Assembly: GCA_030562195.1 (NCBI GenBank) | Contig: CM060200.1 | Location: forward strand, 1,116,001-1,180,000 | Source of the DNA: Nipponacmea schrenckii | Taxonomy: Eukaryota > Mollusca > Gastropoda > Lottiidae | Reading direction: 5' to 3' | DNA: 64,000 nucleotides | In this document: one piece after another, positions 1-11,806 of the stretch | How the letters are laid out: the number at the start of each line of letters is the position of its first letter | Numbering within the stretch: the first letter of the stretch is position 1 | Program-made: the position numbers and the translations under genes | Notes under the pieces: generated by a model | Told to the model about the DNA's origin: nothing | Databases searched by the model: none | The model's input: only the letters and a program-made list of their open reading frames with translations

Positions 1-273
1 GAAGAGATATGACAAGATTTGGAATCCATGGTTTATTCAACCAACCCCATGACCAGGACTCAAAAGGTTCTGGGGCCCTTATATTTTGTCTGGAGAATAT
101 AATTTTTGTGATTCAGAGGTGCCAAAATCCCAATCAAAATATTCATCTTTATAGTTTTTTTTGTAAATTAATCAATCTCTGCTAACTGAAGAAGGTTTTG
201 AGAGAGGACAGGCTTAATTCTCATTAGCTCAGGCCACAAACCCCACCCTAACGAGGGTGTCGACCTTTTATGA

Positions 274-935
274 TGATTCTATAAACCTAGCTTGACCAAT
301 TTTTTACAAATTTACATAAAAATAATGATCAGAATCTTCATTTCCCTGTTTTTTATATTGTTTTTGTGTCACAAATGGCTAACTTAAATATTCCTGTTGA
401 CTTTTCATCAACCTCTAGTTATTCACTGTTATTTTTGTCACATTATGATGTTGTCCAGAATGGTATAAAGTTTCAGGAACCACTTTAGCGGAAACCATAT
501 AAGGAAGTAATCCTTGACATAATTTAAGTTTCTAGATCTTTCTGTTAAATTGATGGAGAAATTTTACCTGCATTGTACACTTTCCGAGTGTTACCTGTTG
601 ACATGGGCCGATAATAAATGTTTTACAATGTATTAATTCACAGTGTACAGCAAAATAAACGAGAATCTACCTTTATGATGTTTCTCATAAATGGCTTGAC
701 TAAATTTCTTTACTTTTACATAACATATTATATATCAGTATTTATTGTCCTAGTGTTGTTATAGGTTAAGTGTCAGAAATGAGCTAAAACCATATGTCCT
801 GACATAATATTTCAACCTCTAGTTATTCACTGTTACTGCATGTATGATGTTGACTTCTGAATGGTATAAAGTTTCGTGTAATCACTGTAGCGAAAATATA
901 AGGAAGCTAATAACCAGTTGTCCTGAATTGAGGAA
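274..935. repeat. Diverged tandem duplication, about 400 bp unit
   Basis: Two diverged copies lie about 400 bp apart. Both carry cctctagttattcactgtta (near 412 and 816) followed by aatggtataaagtttc and a run ending in ataaggaag. The second copy runs straight into the 91-bp array at 940. No coding potential is visible. Confidence 0.6.
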
Positions 936-939
936 ATTT

Positions 940-1530
940 CTACCTCATTTCACACTGCATGTTAGTTGACTCTCTATATAAGGTCTACTAAGTTGTGCAG
1001 AAAATAGGGCTAAAACCATTGTCCTGACAAATTTCCCCTATTTCACACTGCATGTAGTTGACTCTCTTTATAAGCTCTGCTAAGTTGGCGAAAAGTAGGG
1101 CTAAAACCGTTGTCCTGACAAAATTTCCCCCATTTCACACTGCATGTAGTTGACTCTCTTTATAAGCTCTGTAAGTTGGCGAAAAGTAGGGCTAAAACCA
1201 TTGTCCTGACAAAATTTCCCTCATTTCACACTGCATGTAGTTGACTCTCTTTATAAGCTCTGTAAGTTGGCGAAAAGTAGGGCTAATACTGATGTCCTGA
1301 CAAGATTTCCCCCATTTCACACTGCATGTAGTTGACTCTCTTTATAAGCTCTGTAAGTTGGCGAAAAGTAGGGCTAATACTGATGTCCTGACAAGATTTC
1401 CCCCATTTCATACTATATGTAGTTGACTCAGAAAGTTGGACGAGAGGTGCAGAATCGGGGCTAACGTATCTGTCCTGCCATATTTCCCCTATTTCACACT
1501 GCATGTAGTTGACTCTCTTTATAAGAAAAG
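940..1530 (+). repeat. 91-bp minisatellite derived from a SINE 3' region
   Basis: About seven copies of a unit near 91 bp; the word cacactgcatg recurs at about 951, 1043, 1135, 1226, 1317 and 1495. Each unit reads tgtcctgacaaaatttccc, then cacactgcatg, then a tttataagctc block, then a gtagggc block. The same order of words occurs in the 3' half of the SINE copies at 4470, 5698, 8040 and 29715, so the array looks like tandem amplification of a SINE tail. A 73-codon ORF on the - strand is only an open frame through the repeat. Confidence 0.85.
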
Positions 1531-1897
1531 TAAGGTTTTCATTTTATGGAATCAAACTGAGATTAAAGTTCTAGAAAATGATGGATGAGTTTAGTGAAAA
1601 ATATTAATTGTTCTGAGAAATAAGTTTGTGATTTAAAAAACGTTTAATAAGGATCAGATTTTCTAGAGCTACGAAGAGATTATCGATTTAACACGTGTCC
1701 TACTTCCTTTAACACGTGTTTTATTTCTTGTCCCTGCATTTAATCTAGGAATAAATGTCCTATTTTGGCTGCTGAATACACGTGGAACAGCGCAATCAGC
1801 AACGCCTAAACACTTCTACCATTTTGTTTGGTGAAATGTGTATTTTAAGAAATATAGTTATCTAATTGGATAAAAAGATTAAAGTTAAAAATAAAAA

Positions 1898-2625
1898 ATC
1901 ATCTTAAGTTAAGTTTTCAAGAATAAGGTCCCAGATGACTGGAACACTAAAATCATCTTAAGTTAAGTTTTCAAGAATAAGGTCCCAGATGACTAGAACA
2001 CTAAAATCATCTTAAGTTAAGTTTTCAAGAATAAGGTCCCAGATGACTAGAACACTAAAATCATCTTAAATTAAGTTTTCAAGAATAAGGTCCCAGATGA
2101 CTGGAACACTAAAATCATCTTAAGTTAAGTTTTCAAGAATAAGGTCCCAGATGACTGGAACACTAAAATCATCTTATGTTAAGTTTTCAAGAATAAGGTC
2201 CCAGATGACTAGAACACTAAAATCATCTTAAGTTAAGTTTCAAGAATAAGGTCCAGATGACTGAACACTAAAATCATCTAAGTTAAGTTTTCAAGAATAA
2301 GGTCCCAGATGACTAGAACACTAAAATCATGTTAAGTTAAGTTTTCAAGAATAAGGTCCCAGATGACTGTAATCCAAGCTAGGAAATCATTTTAAGTTAA
2401 GTTTTCAAGAATAAGGTCCCAGATGACTGGAACACTAAAATCATCTTAAGTTAAGTTTTCAAGAATAAGGTCCCAGATGACTGGAACACTAAAATCATGT
2501 TAAATTAAGTATTCAAAATAAGGCCCAGATGACTGGAACACTAAAATCATCTTAAGTTAAGTTTTTCAAGAATAAGGTCCGATGACCGAACACTAAAATC
2601 TTGTTAAATTAAGTTTTTCAATTGA
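1898..2625. repeat. 54-bp minisatellite
   Basis: About 13 copies of a 54-bp unit (aaaatcatcttaagttaag, then ttttcaagaataaggtccc, then agatgactggaacact). Central copies are almost identical and the right end is more degraded. A lone related fragment lies at 3168-3215, and a more diverged one at about 42115-42175 in a TNPO1 intron, so the unit is also dispersed. Confidence 0.9.
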
Positions 2626-3837
2626 GTCAATTGGAATTAAGGTAAGGTAAATTAATCAGACTGTCACATGCTGACCAAGATTAGAAACACATGACCACTA
2701 TTTGTTTGACATGACCAAGCTTATGACATGATCATTTTAACCTAACACACTTACAGTCTAGAACCTGTAATCCAAGCTGGACAGACAGTGTAAGATTATA
2801 TTAACTTCAGGCGACATCCCCATTACGTTTACACTTTAATAATCTATTAAACCAACGGAAATACAATAACAAAGCCTTGTCTAAAACTAATCAAACTGTC
2901 AAATCCAAAAAAAAAATCAAAATAGCTTCTTTTCAAATTGAATAATTTTTTGATGAATTGAAATGGTGGATAGATTAAATATTTGTGATAGTCTGAAAAC
3001 GTTAATCCTGAAGTCAGGATTTTCATGACAATCGGAATGGTATTCGAATTACGTGAAAAAAAACGTGAGACTTAATTAGGGTGCATTATGAACAGTTGTT
3101 GCTGTTTCTGCAAAAGAAACAAAAGCGTAATTTTTATAAAAAATATAAGATTTCTTTCAATGTGAAACAACACTAAAATCATTTTAAATTAAGTTTTCAA
3201 AAATAAGGGCAGAAAATAAGAATATTATGGACAGAGAAAATCTAAAAAGTTGAAATCTCTAAGTTGGTTCTGTATTTTAAACTTGACTTAAGATCTTACT
3301 GAGCTTGGTTACAGAAAAGCACCAAATAACTTTTAAAAAATAGGTTTATAAATATAAAATTGAACCGAAACTTTTCACGTTTAACAATTAAAATGTAATT
3401 GAAAGAAACCGAGTGGGAGAGGTAGGGGAGGTTTTGGCACAAGTTTTAATCCTGAGTACCAGCAATTTTAATATTTGTTGATAATAATGTTAGTATAAGG
3501 GTTAGGATAGGTAGTTTTACTTCCACCTTAATTATAAAACTCATTGATACAATGTTGTACTTAATACACCTCATACTATCTCATTTACTCAGTCTTAATT
3601 CTACATGTCAACTTAGTAATTGGTAGTTTCACCAACAGTCTAAGGGAATTAGGCAATGTTGTGTGGTAAGAGAATTAATTTTATGATTTTTGTTTATTTA
3701 AATAAGTTAAGCAGGGAGTAGGTGGTTTATTAATTTATTATATTCTCACCCTTCTGGAACACTTGTTTATAATTCTGATAGATAGTCTCTAAAGTATGGT
3801 TTAACATAAGTGTCTGAACTCAGAATTGTTTATTTGG
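2626..3837. other. AT-rich spacer without recognised gene
   Basis: Apart from the single 54-bp-repeat relic near 3168-3215 I see no exon, RNA gene or mobile-element end. All six frames are interrupted. It may be intron or 5' flank of the PDE4 gene. Confidence 0.5.
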
Positions 3838-3839
3838 AT

Positions 3840-4157
3840 TGTGTTTACCAGTCCTGTCTGACTAGAGTTCTAGTCTGTTGATATGATTGTATTTACCAGT
3901 CCTGTCTGACTAGAGTTCTAGTCTGTTGATATGATTGTATTTACCAGTCCTGTCTGACTAGAGTTCTAGTCTGTTGATATGATTGTATTTACCAGTCCTG
4001 TCTGACTAGAGTTCTAGTCTGTTGATATGATTGTATTTACCAGTCCTGTCTGACTAGAGTTCTAGTCTGTTGATATGATTGTATTTACCAGCCATGTCTG
4101 ACTAGAGCTCTAGACTGTTGATTTGACTGTATTTACCAGTCATGTCTGACTAGAGCT
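3840..4157. repeat. 48-bp minisatellite
   Basis: About 6.5 copies of a 48-bp unit containing tgattgtatttaccagtcc and tgtctgactagagttctag. The first five copies are essentially identical, and the last two carry several substitutions. This fits recent amplification from the left end. Confidence 0.9.
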
Positions 4158-4469
4158 ATATATTACTGTATTTCATGTCTTTAGTACAGTACAGTAGGAT
4201 GTAAAACTCTGTTTTGTCTGTATAGATTGTTATTGAGAATTGTATAAGATTAGGTGCATGATATAGATTATTTGGTTTGAATAGAATTAAAGAGAAAATA
4301 AAAAAAAACGTCGAACACAAATAAACAACATCTGTTAATATCTTGACACATGTTTCAGATAGTTCGCTTACATCGCACATATAACTTCTCTGTATGTTAC
4401 AATAAGGCTTATCAGGGAATATAAACAATCTTTTGACTTACTAATGTATGTGGAAGAAAGTTTCTAATC

Positions 4470-4655
4470 ATTCAGATAGGGCAATAAACCAAGGCCCTGT
4501 GTGCTACAGGCTGTGCAAGTCCTCTCAGAAAGAGTAGGCTTATGCTGCTATCCTGGCAAAATTTCTCTCGTTGCATACTGCATGGCTTTATCTGCCTTTA
4601 TAAGCCCATTAGTTGCAGGAGAGTAGGACGTAAAACTCCATTCATTTCATTGTTT
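4470..4655 (+). mobile_element. SINE 3' fragment
   Basis: This is a 5'-truncated copy. It shows the SINE order: aggcaataaaccaaggccc-like word, ctacaggctgtgca, taggcttatgctgct, an atttctctcgttgcatactg block, and the end block gtaggacgtaaaactcc followed by attcatttcatt. The tRNA-like head is missing. Confidence 0.75.
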
Positions 4656-5697
4656 GACTGTTTATACTGTAATTATAATAATCATTATTGATATGTTGAT
4701 TACCAGGTAATTAATGTTTATGACAAGGCGTTGTCAAGGTAAAAAATTTCCCCAAGAACAACAACTCCATTCATTGTGAAATAATTGACTTTAATCCATC
4801 ATGGCTGCCTGGTTGACATTTATTTTCATTTCTCTTTTTGTGGTCAAGCAAGCTTATTATTAGAAGTTAAAGCTAATGCCTTATTTGGGCATCACACATC
4901 CTTTCAAAATTTTCGACATTTTATAGCAGGCGGTTTCGATTTCAACTCTACGGACTTTCTGTAATGTAAGCTGAGTTATCAAATCAGAAGATGACATAAA
5001 CAATTTTAGCTATTTAGCCAGTACACATCCACAAAAGTCCGTGGTTGCTCAGCGAATTCACCATTTCCTTGGTAACATAAGGATCATAGGTTGTCATAGT
5101 ACTTAAGAACTTATAGCCTATTTAATTCTATGATGGCATGCCAGGATGTATTCACAATAGTATCAAATTTTGAAAAGTAATTTTCCACCATTTTTTATAA
5201 CTATATTTTTCGACCATATAAGGAGAAAACTCAGACCTTGCGATCTGATTGGTTGATAGCTATCTAGTCCGATATATCCCAAGTCCTTGATTTGACAGCC
5301 ATTAATTATCCAGACGTTTGATTGAGCACAATAATTAATCAAAAACATCAAAAGATCCATTTTTATGAATGAAAACTTCGGGAGAATTTTTACAGTCAAA
5401 GGTAATTTATGTACAACTTGGCCCAAGGATTTTGAATAATATGGAGAATAAAAATTCTAAACAAACACCCACAATTTGGCCAGAAACTAACTGGGTAACA
5501 TTTATATGATATAAGAAATTTTATGGTTGCCATAGTTGTTTAAGATTTTAAAGCCTAGAATTCTTAAATACAGCATTATTGCAATTGATTTGCAACATCA
5601 AAGTTTCAAAAAAACATTTTCAACCATGTGGACTCTCTGAAAGTGTTGCTGATTTGAAAAACCCAGTGCCAAGTATATTAAATACTTGAATTAAAGG
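4656..5697. other. AT-rich stretch, nothing recognised
   Basis: No exon or repeat end is supported. An 87-codon frame on the - strand (5163-5426) has no recognisable motif and AT-rich codon content like its surroundings. Confidence 0.45.
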
Positions 5698-6050
5698 CCT
5701 GGGAGCCGCGGTGACTCATTGAGTTAGACACTTGCTCGCTAACCTGAGGGTCCAGGGTTCAATCTCAGTAAAGGTGGTGATGAACTTGCAGACATTTTCA
5801 GCCCAGTTTCCCACTGTCAGTGATGCAGGTTGGAGGGACTGACAAGGAAAAAGTGTTTTGTCGTTCTGATAGGACAATAAACTAAGGCCCCGTCTTCTAC
5901 AGGCTGTGCATGTTGGAAATTGCAAAAAGAATAGGCTCATGTCGCTGTCATTTCAAAATTTCCCTCATTGCACACTGCATGGCATTGCCTGTCTTCATTA
6001 GCTCATAAGGAGCAGAAGAGGAGGATGTAAAACTCCATTTATTTGGTTGA
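5698..6050 (+). mobile_element. tRNA-derived SINE, near full length
   Basis: The 5' end is tRNA-like. A box-A-like gtgactcattgagttaga at about 5711 is followed 30-40 bp later by a box-B-like gtccagggttcaatctc at about 5749. Then come the family's middle block (gtcagtgatgcaggttgg) and 3' block (atttccctcattgcacactg, then gaggatgtaaaactcc). Length is about 350 bp. The A/B-box head identifies a Pol III tRNA-type SINE; the specific family name is not known to me. A 74-codon - strand frame here is an open frame inside the element. Confidence 0.85.
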
Positions 6051-6477
6051 ATTGGGCCACTTCTTTCATTCACACCTTAATCTACTCCCACCGTTATATA
6101 AAATATAAACAAGATAAAACAATGAATGAGAACAATTGTCTATTTTAAACAATACATCAACTTGACACCACTTACCTTCTGGCAATTTAAAATAACTATT
6201 TAATATATCCCATAATACATCATTCCACAAAACGTACTTGTTTTTTCAACCCAAATTTCTCAATGAGATAAGTTTGATATATAATCCTAACTTTTGTTTG
6301 TATATATCGTTGAAATTCCTGTATCTGAACAGACAAATAAAAATATTGTATATTCTTCTGTCTAAATTGTTCGTACAAACTATGTATCTATTATCATTGT
6401 GATATTGAGGTTATAAAATTTTATCTAATTCACGAATTATGAGAATAAAATCATTGTTAATGGTGATCACATAACTA

Positions 6478-6768
6478 TTCAAAGATAATTATTCAAACAT
6501 AATTATTCAAACAAAATTATTCAAACATAATTATTCAAAACATAATTATTCAAACATAATTATTCAAACATAATTATTCAAAACATAATTATTCAAACAT
6601 AATTATTCAAAACATAATTATTCAATTATAATTATTCAAACATAATTATTCAAACAAAATTATTCAAACATAATTATTCAAACATAATTATTCAAAGATA
6701 AGTATTCAAAAGATAATTATTCAATTATAATTATTCAAACATAATTATTCAAACATAATTATCCAATA
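6478..6768. repeat. 13-14 bp AT-rich tandem repeat
   Basis: Roughly 21 copies of cataattattcaaa with small indels, giving a simple AT-rich array of nearly 300 bp with alternating 13- and 14-bp spacing. It is followed by a T-run near 6770. Confidence 0.92.
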
Positions 6769-8039
6769 TCTTTTTTTTTTCTTGGTGGATATCAACAGAG
6801 TCTGTTGCTTTTGATTTTGTATTTTGAACGATAACATTTTTTCAAAGTTGGAAATATTTTGGTATACTTATAACAAATAAAATGATAAACATATGACAAG
6901 ATTTGACCTGGGGTCATTCCTGAGCGCTATTATCTTGTACTTTACGAGCTCAAGTCTTAGGGCATTTCTCTAGAATACCTGATACCACCAGATTGTCAAC
7001 TGATCTAAGTCCACATACCTTATATTCTTTATTTGCCATTAGAAGTCGATCCATTTCGGAGAGTTCACATACCTAGGTTTGTCAACTCAGCCTCTATTTC
7101 AGGGTTCACACGTGTAAGGAGTACATTTGTCACAAAACATTATATAAATTTTCAAGGTTAACAAATAAATCGGTAATTATATTAAGAAAGTGAGAGTGAT
7201 AACACTTCAACACATCTGTTCATGTCTTTGAATTACCAACTGTCAGGAACTGTCGAGATCAAGCGATGATTTCCCACATTTTCTCACAATTTTCTAAGCA
7301 ACTCATTAATTTTACCCTCATCGAATTAAATAATTTTGAAGTTTAAGTTTTCAAGTTCATGTAATTTTTTTGGCACGTGTCTCGTAGGTTGACCAGTTGA
7401 CCTACTTTCATCAAAATCTGTTTTCCATGTTAACCGAATTATTATTCCAGCGTTATTTGAAATGTAAATGGTGGACATCATTTTTCTGTACATCTATGAT
7501 TTGTTTTGAGTGAAGTTTTCGAAGCCCACAAGGACAGAAATGCAACACAGATGACATTCTTATTAAATTTGTGTTTGAAAAACTTCTAAACGGAGAGCTG
7601 AACGCACTTGTTCACACGAAAGTTGAAGGTCAAGACTAATTCTACGTGTACACAAAGCACGATGGTTGTTCGGTGGTTTTTGTGTTGAAGTTTGTTTGAT
7701 CCATCGCTACAAGAATTTAAACCCATTTGTATGTTTAGAAACAAACATTCTACTCTTTCATGTTAATCACCAAATAATCTTCGCCATCAATTGTTACAGG
7801 TTGTTGAACGAAATCTCTTTTCAAATTTTATTTCATTTTTTGTTCAACATAATAGTTTAAATTTTGTATTCAGCGAGTTTTTTTTATATTTTATTTCAAT
7901 GTAAATGTTAAATTTTGTTTTTGATAATTGTTTCAGCTAAATTTAAACAAAAGTTGATAAAAGTTAGGAGATAATTAAAGAATCAGATTAGGTTTGTTCT
8001 ATTAAATAATGTCACCCCACTGGGTTTAAAATTAAATGT
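6769..8039. other. Unannotated stretch
   Basis: No exon with conserved content was found. A 64-codon + strand frame at 7666-7860 is hydrophobic because of T-rich codons and has no motif. Probably intron or 5' flank of PDE4. Confidence 0.4.
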
Positions 8040-8395
8040 TCGGAGCAGAAGTGGCTCAGTGAGTTAGACGCTTGCTCACTTACCTGAGGGTTCAGGGGTC
8101 AATCCTGGCAAAAATCTTGAGGAGCTTTGAGGTTTTTTATCCCCGTTTACCCTTGTCAGTGATGTAGGTAGGAGGGACAAGCAGGTAAAAAGTGTATAGA
8201 TGGAAAAAAAAACGTGGCCCTATGTGTACAGGATGTTTGCACAGTAAAGATCCCCTCTACATTTGGAAATCACAATGTAGTAGACTTATCCTCCTGTCTT
8301 GGCAATATTTCCCTCATTACACACTGCATGGTATCGCCCGTCTTCATACCTCATAAGGTGCATAAGAGGTAGGGCGTTTCAATTTTGAAATGAAA
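8040..8395 (+). mobile_element. tRNA-derived SINE, near full length
   Basis: The head reads gtggctcagtgagttaga (box A-like, about 8050) followed by a box-B-like gggttcaggggtcaatcc (about 8087). The body contains gtcagtgatgtaggtaggag, tgtgtacaggatg, atttccctcattacacactg and a degraded end block. It matches the 5698 copy in order and length, with scattered substitutions and a short poly-A insertion in the middle. Confidence 0.87.
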
Positions 8396-9400
8396 TGTTG
8401 TTTAATATCTTAATTTTTTCGCCTGATTCAGCTAATGAAAGTGACTCACTTGAAAAAAAGTTAAGAAAACATAAAAACAACAACTTGGAATTTGAAAGAA
8501 AAGTGTATGAAGTTACCTGTATAGTTTTTATAGTATCACAGTCCACTCAGTGTAGAAATCTCAAATTACATATTTTTGAAATCTGTTATTTATAACTGAC
8601 ATAATTTCCTCAGAAATAGGTCAATTAAAAAACCAAATTATCATAATATAAAAAAAACAAATTTTTGTTCTCTCATTTCTAAAATTGTTTTGATGCGTTT
8701 CATGGCTTTTTTTTTTCTCTTTTGAACAAGATGTTTCATATTAAAAATATTGTAAAATGATTTTCTAAATCGTTTATGTGTATCAGGGACACTGATAGAA
8801 TCAATTCGACACTTACATAATTATTTAGTCAAACTTATGTGGGTTAAATTGCAATTTCACAATTATAAGGGGGATTTTTTGAAAAAAATTTTATTTGGTT
8901 TTATTTGTAAAACACAATTTAGTTTTAAATTGCCCTATTCAGTGTTTAGACAATAAATTATTCATTTTAATTTTTTAGAAAAAAATTTTTTTTTCATTTA
9001 AAAAATACAGAACTGGAAAAAATGAATTTTATTTTGTAAAACAGGGGGATATAAAACCAAGTAAAATAAGAACACAAAGTAGGATATTTTTATTTCTTGA
9101 AAATATGAATGGCCTTTTATTTATTGTCCTAAATCAGAAAGATCTTTGATATTTCAGGTGCTAAATAAATTACCTGTCAAGGTCATTTTTCAATGTCAAG
9201 GTCATTATCATGTCCCTGATAAACAGGCAGGTGTTGCCCAGGTCATATAGTGGGTGGAATAAATCTGACACTTACATAAATATTGATGCTAAAACAAATC
9301 ATTATGTGTTAATTAAGCTTAATGAGTTGACAGTAATTTGACGTCAGCAGATTATAAGCCGGCTGATTTATGGAACAAAAATGTTTGATTGGTTTTATTC
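8396..9400. other. AT-rich stretch with a nuclear-receptor half-site cluster
   Basis: Very AT-rich (long A and T runs at 8640-9010). No exon was recognised. The only ordered signal is the pair of TCAAGGTCA words listed separately. The 66-codon frame at 8395-8595 has no motif. Confidence 0.4.
9177..9204 (+). promoter_or_regulatory. Two extended nuclear-receptor half-sites
   Basis: TCAAGGTCA occurs perfectly at 9177-9185 and again at 9196-9204 (19 bp start to start), and a plain AGGTCA follows near 9239. This nine-mer is the classical monomer site for NR5A/FTZ-F1 and ERR-type receptors. The words are seen in the sequence; a regulatory role is inference. Confidence 0.35.
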
Positions 9401-9404
9401 AATG

Positions 9405-9480
9405 TAAGTTCACACCATTATTGCTAAATTTCCCTCATTGCAGACTGTATGGAGTAGAACAATAAATTATTCTGATCTAG
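9405..9480 (+). mobile_element. SINE 3' fragment next to the 51-bp array
   Basis: atttccctcattgcagactg is followed by a short remnant and then a tail word, immediately before the 51-bp array whose units repeat that tail. It is the likely founder copy of the array. Confidence 0.6.
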
Positions 9481-10965
9481 GCCTCCATTTTTTTCAGTAG
9501 GATATAAAACTGTATTTCATTTCATTAGTACAATAAGATACAGAACAGTAGGATATAAAACTTTATTTCATTTCATTAGTCCAATAAGATACAGAACAGT
9601 AGGATATAAAACTCTATTTCATTTCATTAGTCCAATAAGATACAGAACAGTAGGATATAAAAGTACATTTCATTTCATTAGTCCAATAAGATATAGAACA
9701 GTAGGATATAAAACTCTATTTCATTTCATTAGTCCAATAAGATACAGAACAGTAGGATATAAAACTCTATTTTATTTCATTAGTTCAATAAGATACAGAA
9801 TAGTACGATATAAAACTCTATTTCATTTCATTAGTCCAATAAGATACAGAACAGTAGGATATAAAACTATATTTCATTTCATTAGTCCAATAAGATACAG
9901 AACAGTAGGATATAAAACTCTATTTCATTTCATTAGCCCAATAAGATACAGAACAGTAGGATATAAAACTATATTTCATTTCATTAGTCCAATAAGATAC
10001 AGAACTATAGGATATAAAACTATATTTCATTTCATTATTCCAATAAGATACAGAACAGTAGGATATAAAACTACATTTCATTTCATTAGTTCAATACGAT
10101 ACAGTACAGTAGGATATAAAACTATATTTCATTTCATTAGTACAATAAGATACAGAACAGTAGGATATAAAACTCTATTTTATTTCATTAGTACAATAAG
10201 ATACAGAACAGTAGGATATAAAACTCTATTTCATTTCATTAGTCCAATAAGATACAGAACAGTAGGATATAAAACTATATTTCATTTCATTAGTCCAATA
10301 AGGTACAGAACAGTAGGATATAAAACTCTATTTCATTTCATTAGTCCAATAAGATACAGAACAGTAGGATATAAAACTACTATTTCATTTCATTAGTCCA
10401 ATAAGATACAGAACAGTAGGATATAAAACTATATTTCATTTCATTAGTCCAATAAGATACAGAACAGTAGGATATAAAACTCATTTCATTTCATTAGTCC
10501 AATAAGATACAGAACAGTAGGATATAAAACTCTATTTCATTTCATTAGTCCAATAAGATACAGAACAGTAGGATATAAAACTATATTTTATTTCATTAGT
10601 CCAATAAGATACAGAACAGTAGGATATAAAACTCTATTTCATTTCATTAGTCCAATAAGATACAGAACAGTAGGATATAAAACTATATTTCATTTCATTA
10701 GTCCAATAAGATACAGAACAGTAGGATATAAAACTATATTTCATTTCATTAGTCCAATAAGATACAGAACAGTAGGATATAAAACTCTATTTCATTTCAT
10801 TAGTCCAATAAGATACAGAACAGTAGGATATAAAACTCTATTTCATTTCATTAGTCCAATAAGATACAGAACAGTAGGATATAAAACTACATTTCATTTC
10901 ATTAGTCCAATAAGATACAGAACAGTAGGATATAAAACTATATTTCATTTTATTAGTCAATGTAA
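9480..10965 (+). repeat. 51-bp minisatellite built from the SINE tail
   Basis: About 28 copies of a 51-bp unit: gtccaataagatacagaaca, then gtaggatataaaactctatt, then tcatttcatta. The SINE end block (cataaggtgcagaagagtag, then gatgtaaaactcc, then attcatttcatt) has the same order of words, and a truncated SINE lies just upstream, so the array appears to be tandem amplification of that tail. Copies differ by one to three substitutions. The - strand 71-codon frame at 10838-11053 is an artefact of the repeat. Confidence 0.93.
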
Positions 10966-11806
10966 AACTCCATATTTGTACCCAGTCTTTAACAAAACCG
11001 TAAGTCATGATTTCTTTGATACCTGCGTTGATCATAGGATATCTGCCAGACATTTTACGTATTACGTCAGTATTATGAATTATTTTACAGTTAATTAGTT
11101 TGTTAATTGAAGAACAGTCTGGGCATCCTGATTCTTAACGAGTCTTAAAGAGACAATTTTGACATTTTTCGTGACGGAGAATTAATTAAAAACCTTAAAC
11201 CTTATAATCTGATGTCAGAAATTTGAAAATTTCATAAGATATTTTGACGTTGAATTTTGATACCTTAGGAGATTTTTTGAATTACAACATTTTAACATTT
11301 CAAACTGATTAACTCGTTGTATTGGTTATACCTGGATTTTTTTGAGTAGAAGCCTGTCTGTATAAACGAATGGAGATGAAGTGCAGGTGATTTAAATCAG
11401 GCCCTATTTTTAAAACCACCCTCCCAACTGATTAAAGTTTGAATTTGAAAATTTGTCATCTTATGAAAGTGGAGCTGAGATATTTTCGTAGTCATATTTA
11501 AATTTCAACGACCTTCATATGTTGTAACATCTTATCAAATTTTACCCTTTAAAACGGGTGACCGAATTCCCTAAAATATCTATCTAAAGTTTGTCATTTA
11601 ATCTACAGGTAGTCATTTTTTATACTCTATTTCTGGAAAATAGAATAGTCTGACTAAAAATAACAGGTAATAAATTATGTTTGTTTTTTTGTATAAAGAT
11701 GTTCCCCTAGCTGTCAACTCTTGTCATCTATTATAACGTGTGTCTGGCTATAGGAATATCTTCTAGTAAGGGTTTACAATCACTGGAACACTGTCTTTAA
11801 GTCACA
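10966..11806. other. Unannotated stretch
   Basis: No exon, RNA gene or element end was recognised between the 51-bp and 44-bp arrays. Confidence 0.4.

Noticed and set aside
5698..5770. tRNA gene suggested by A- and B-box words (also at 8040)
   Set aside because: No complete cloverleaf, boxes are imperfect, and the same head is joined to a 350-bp repeated body; it is a SINE head.
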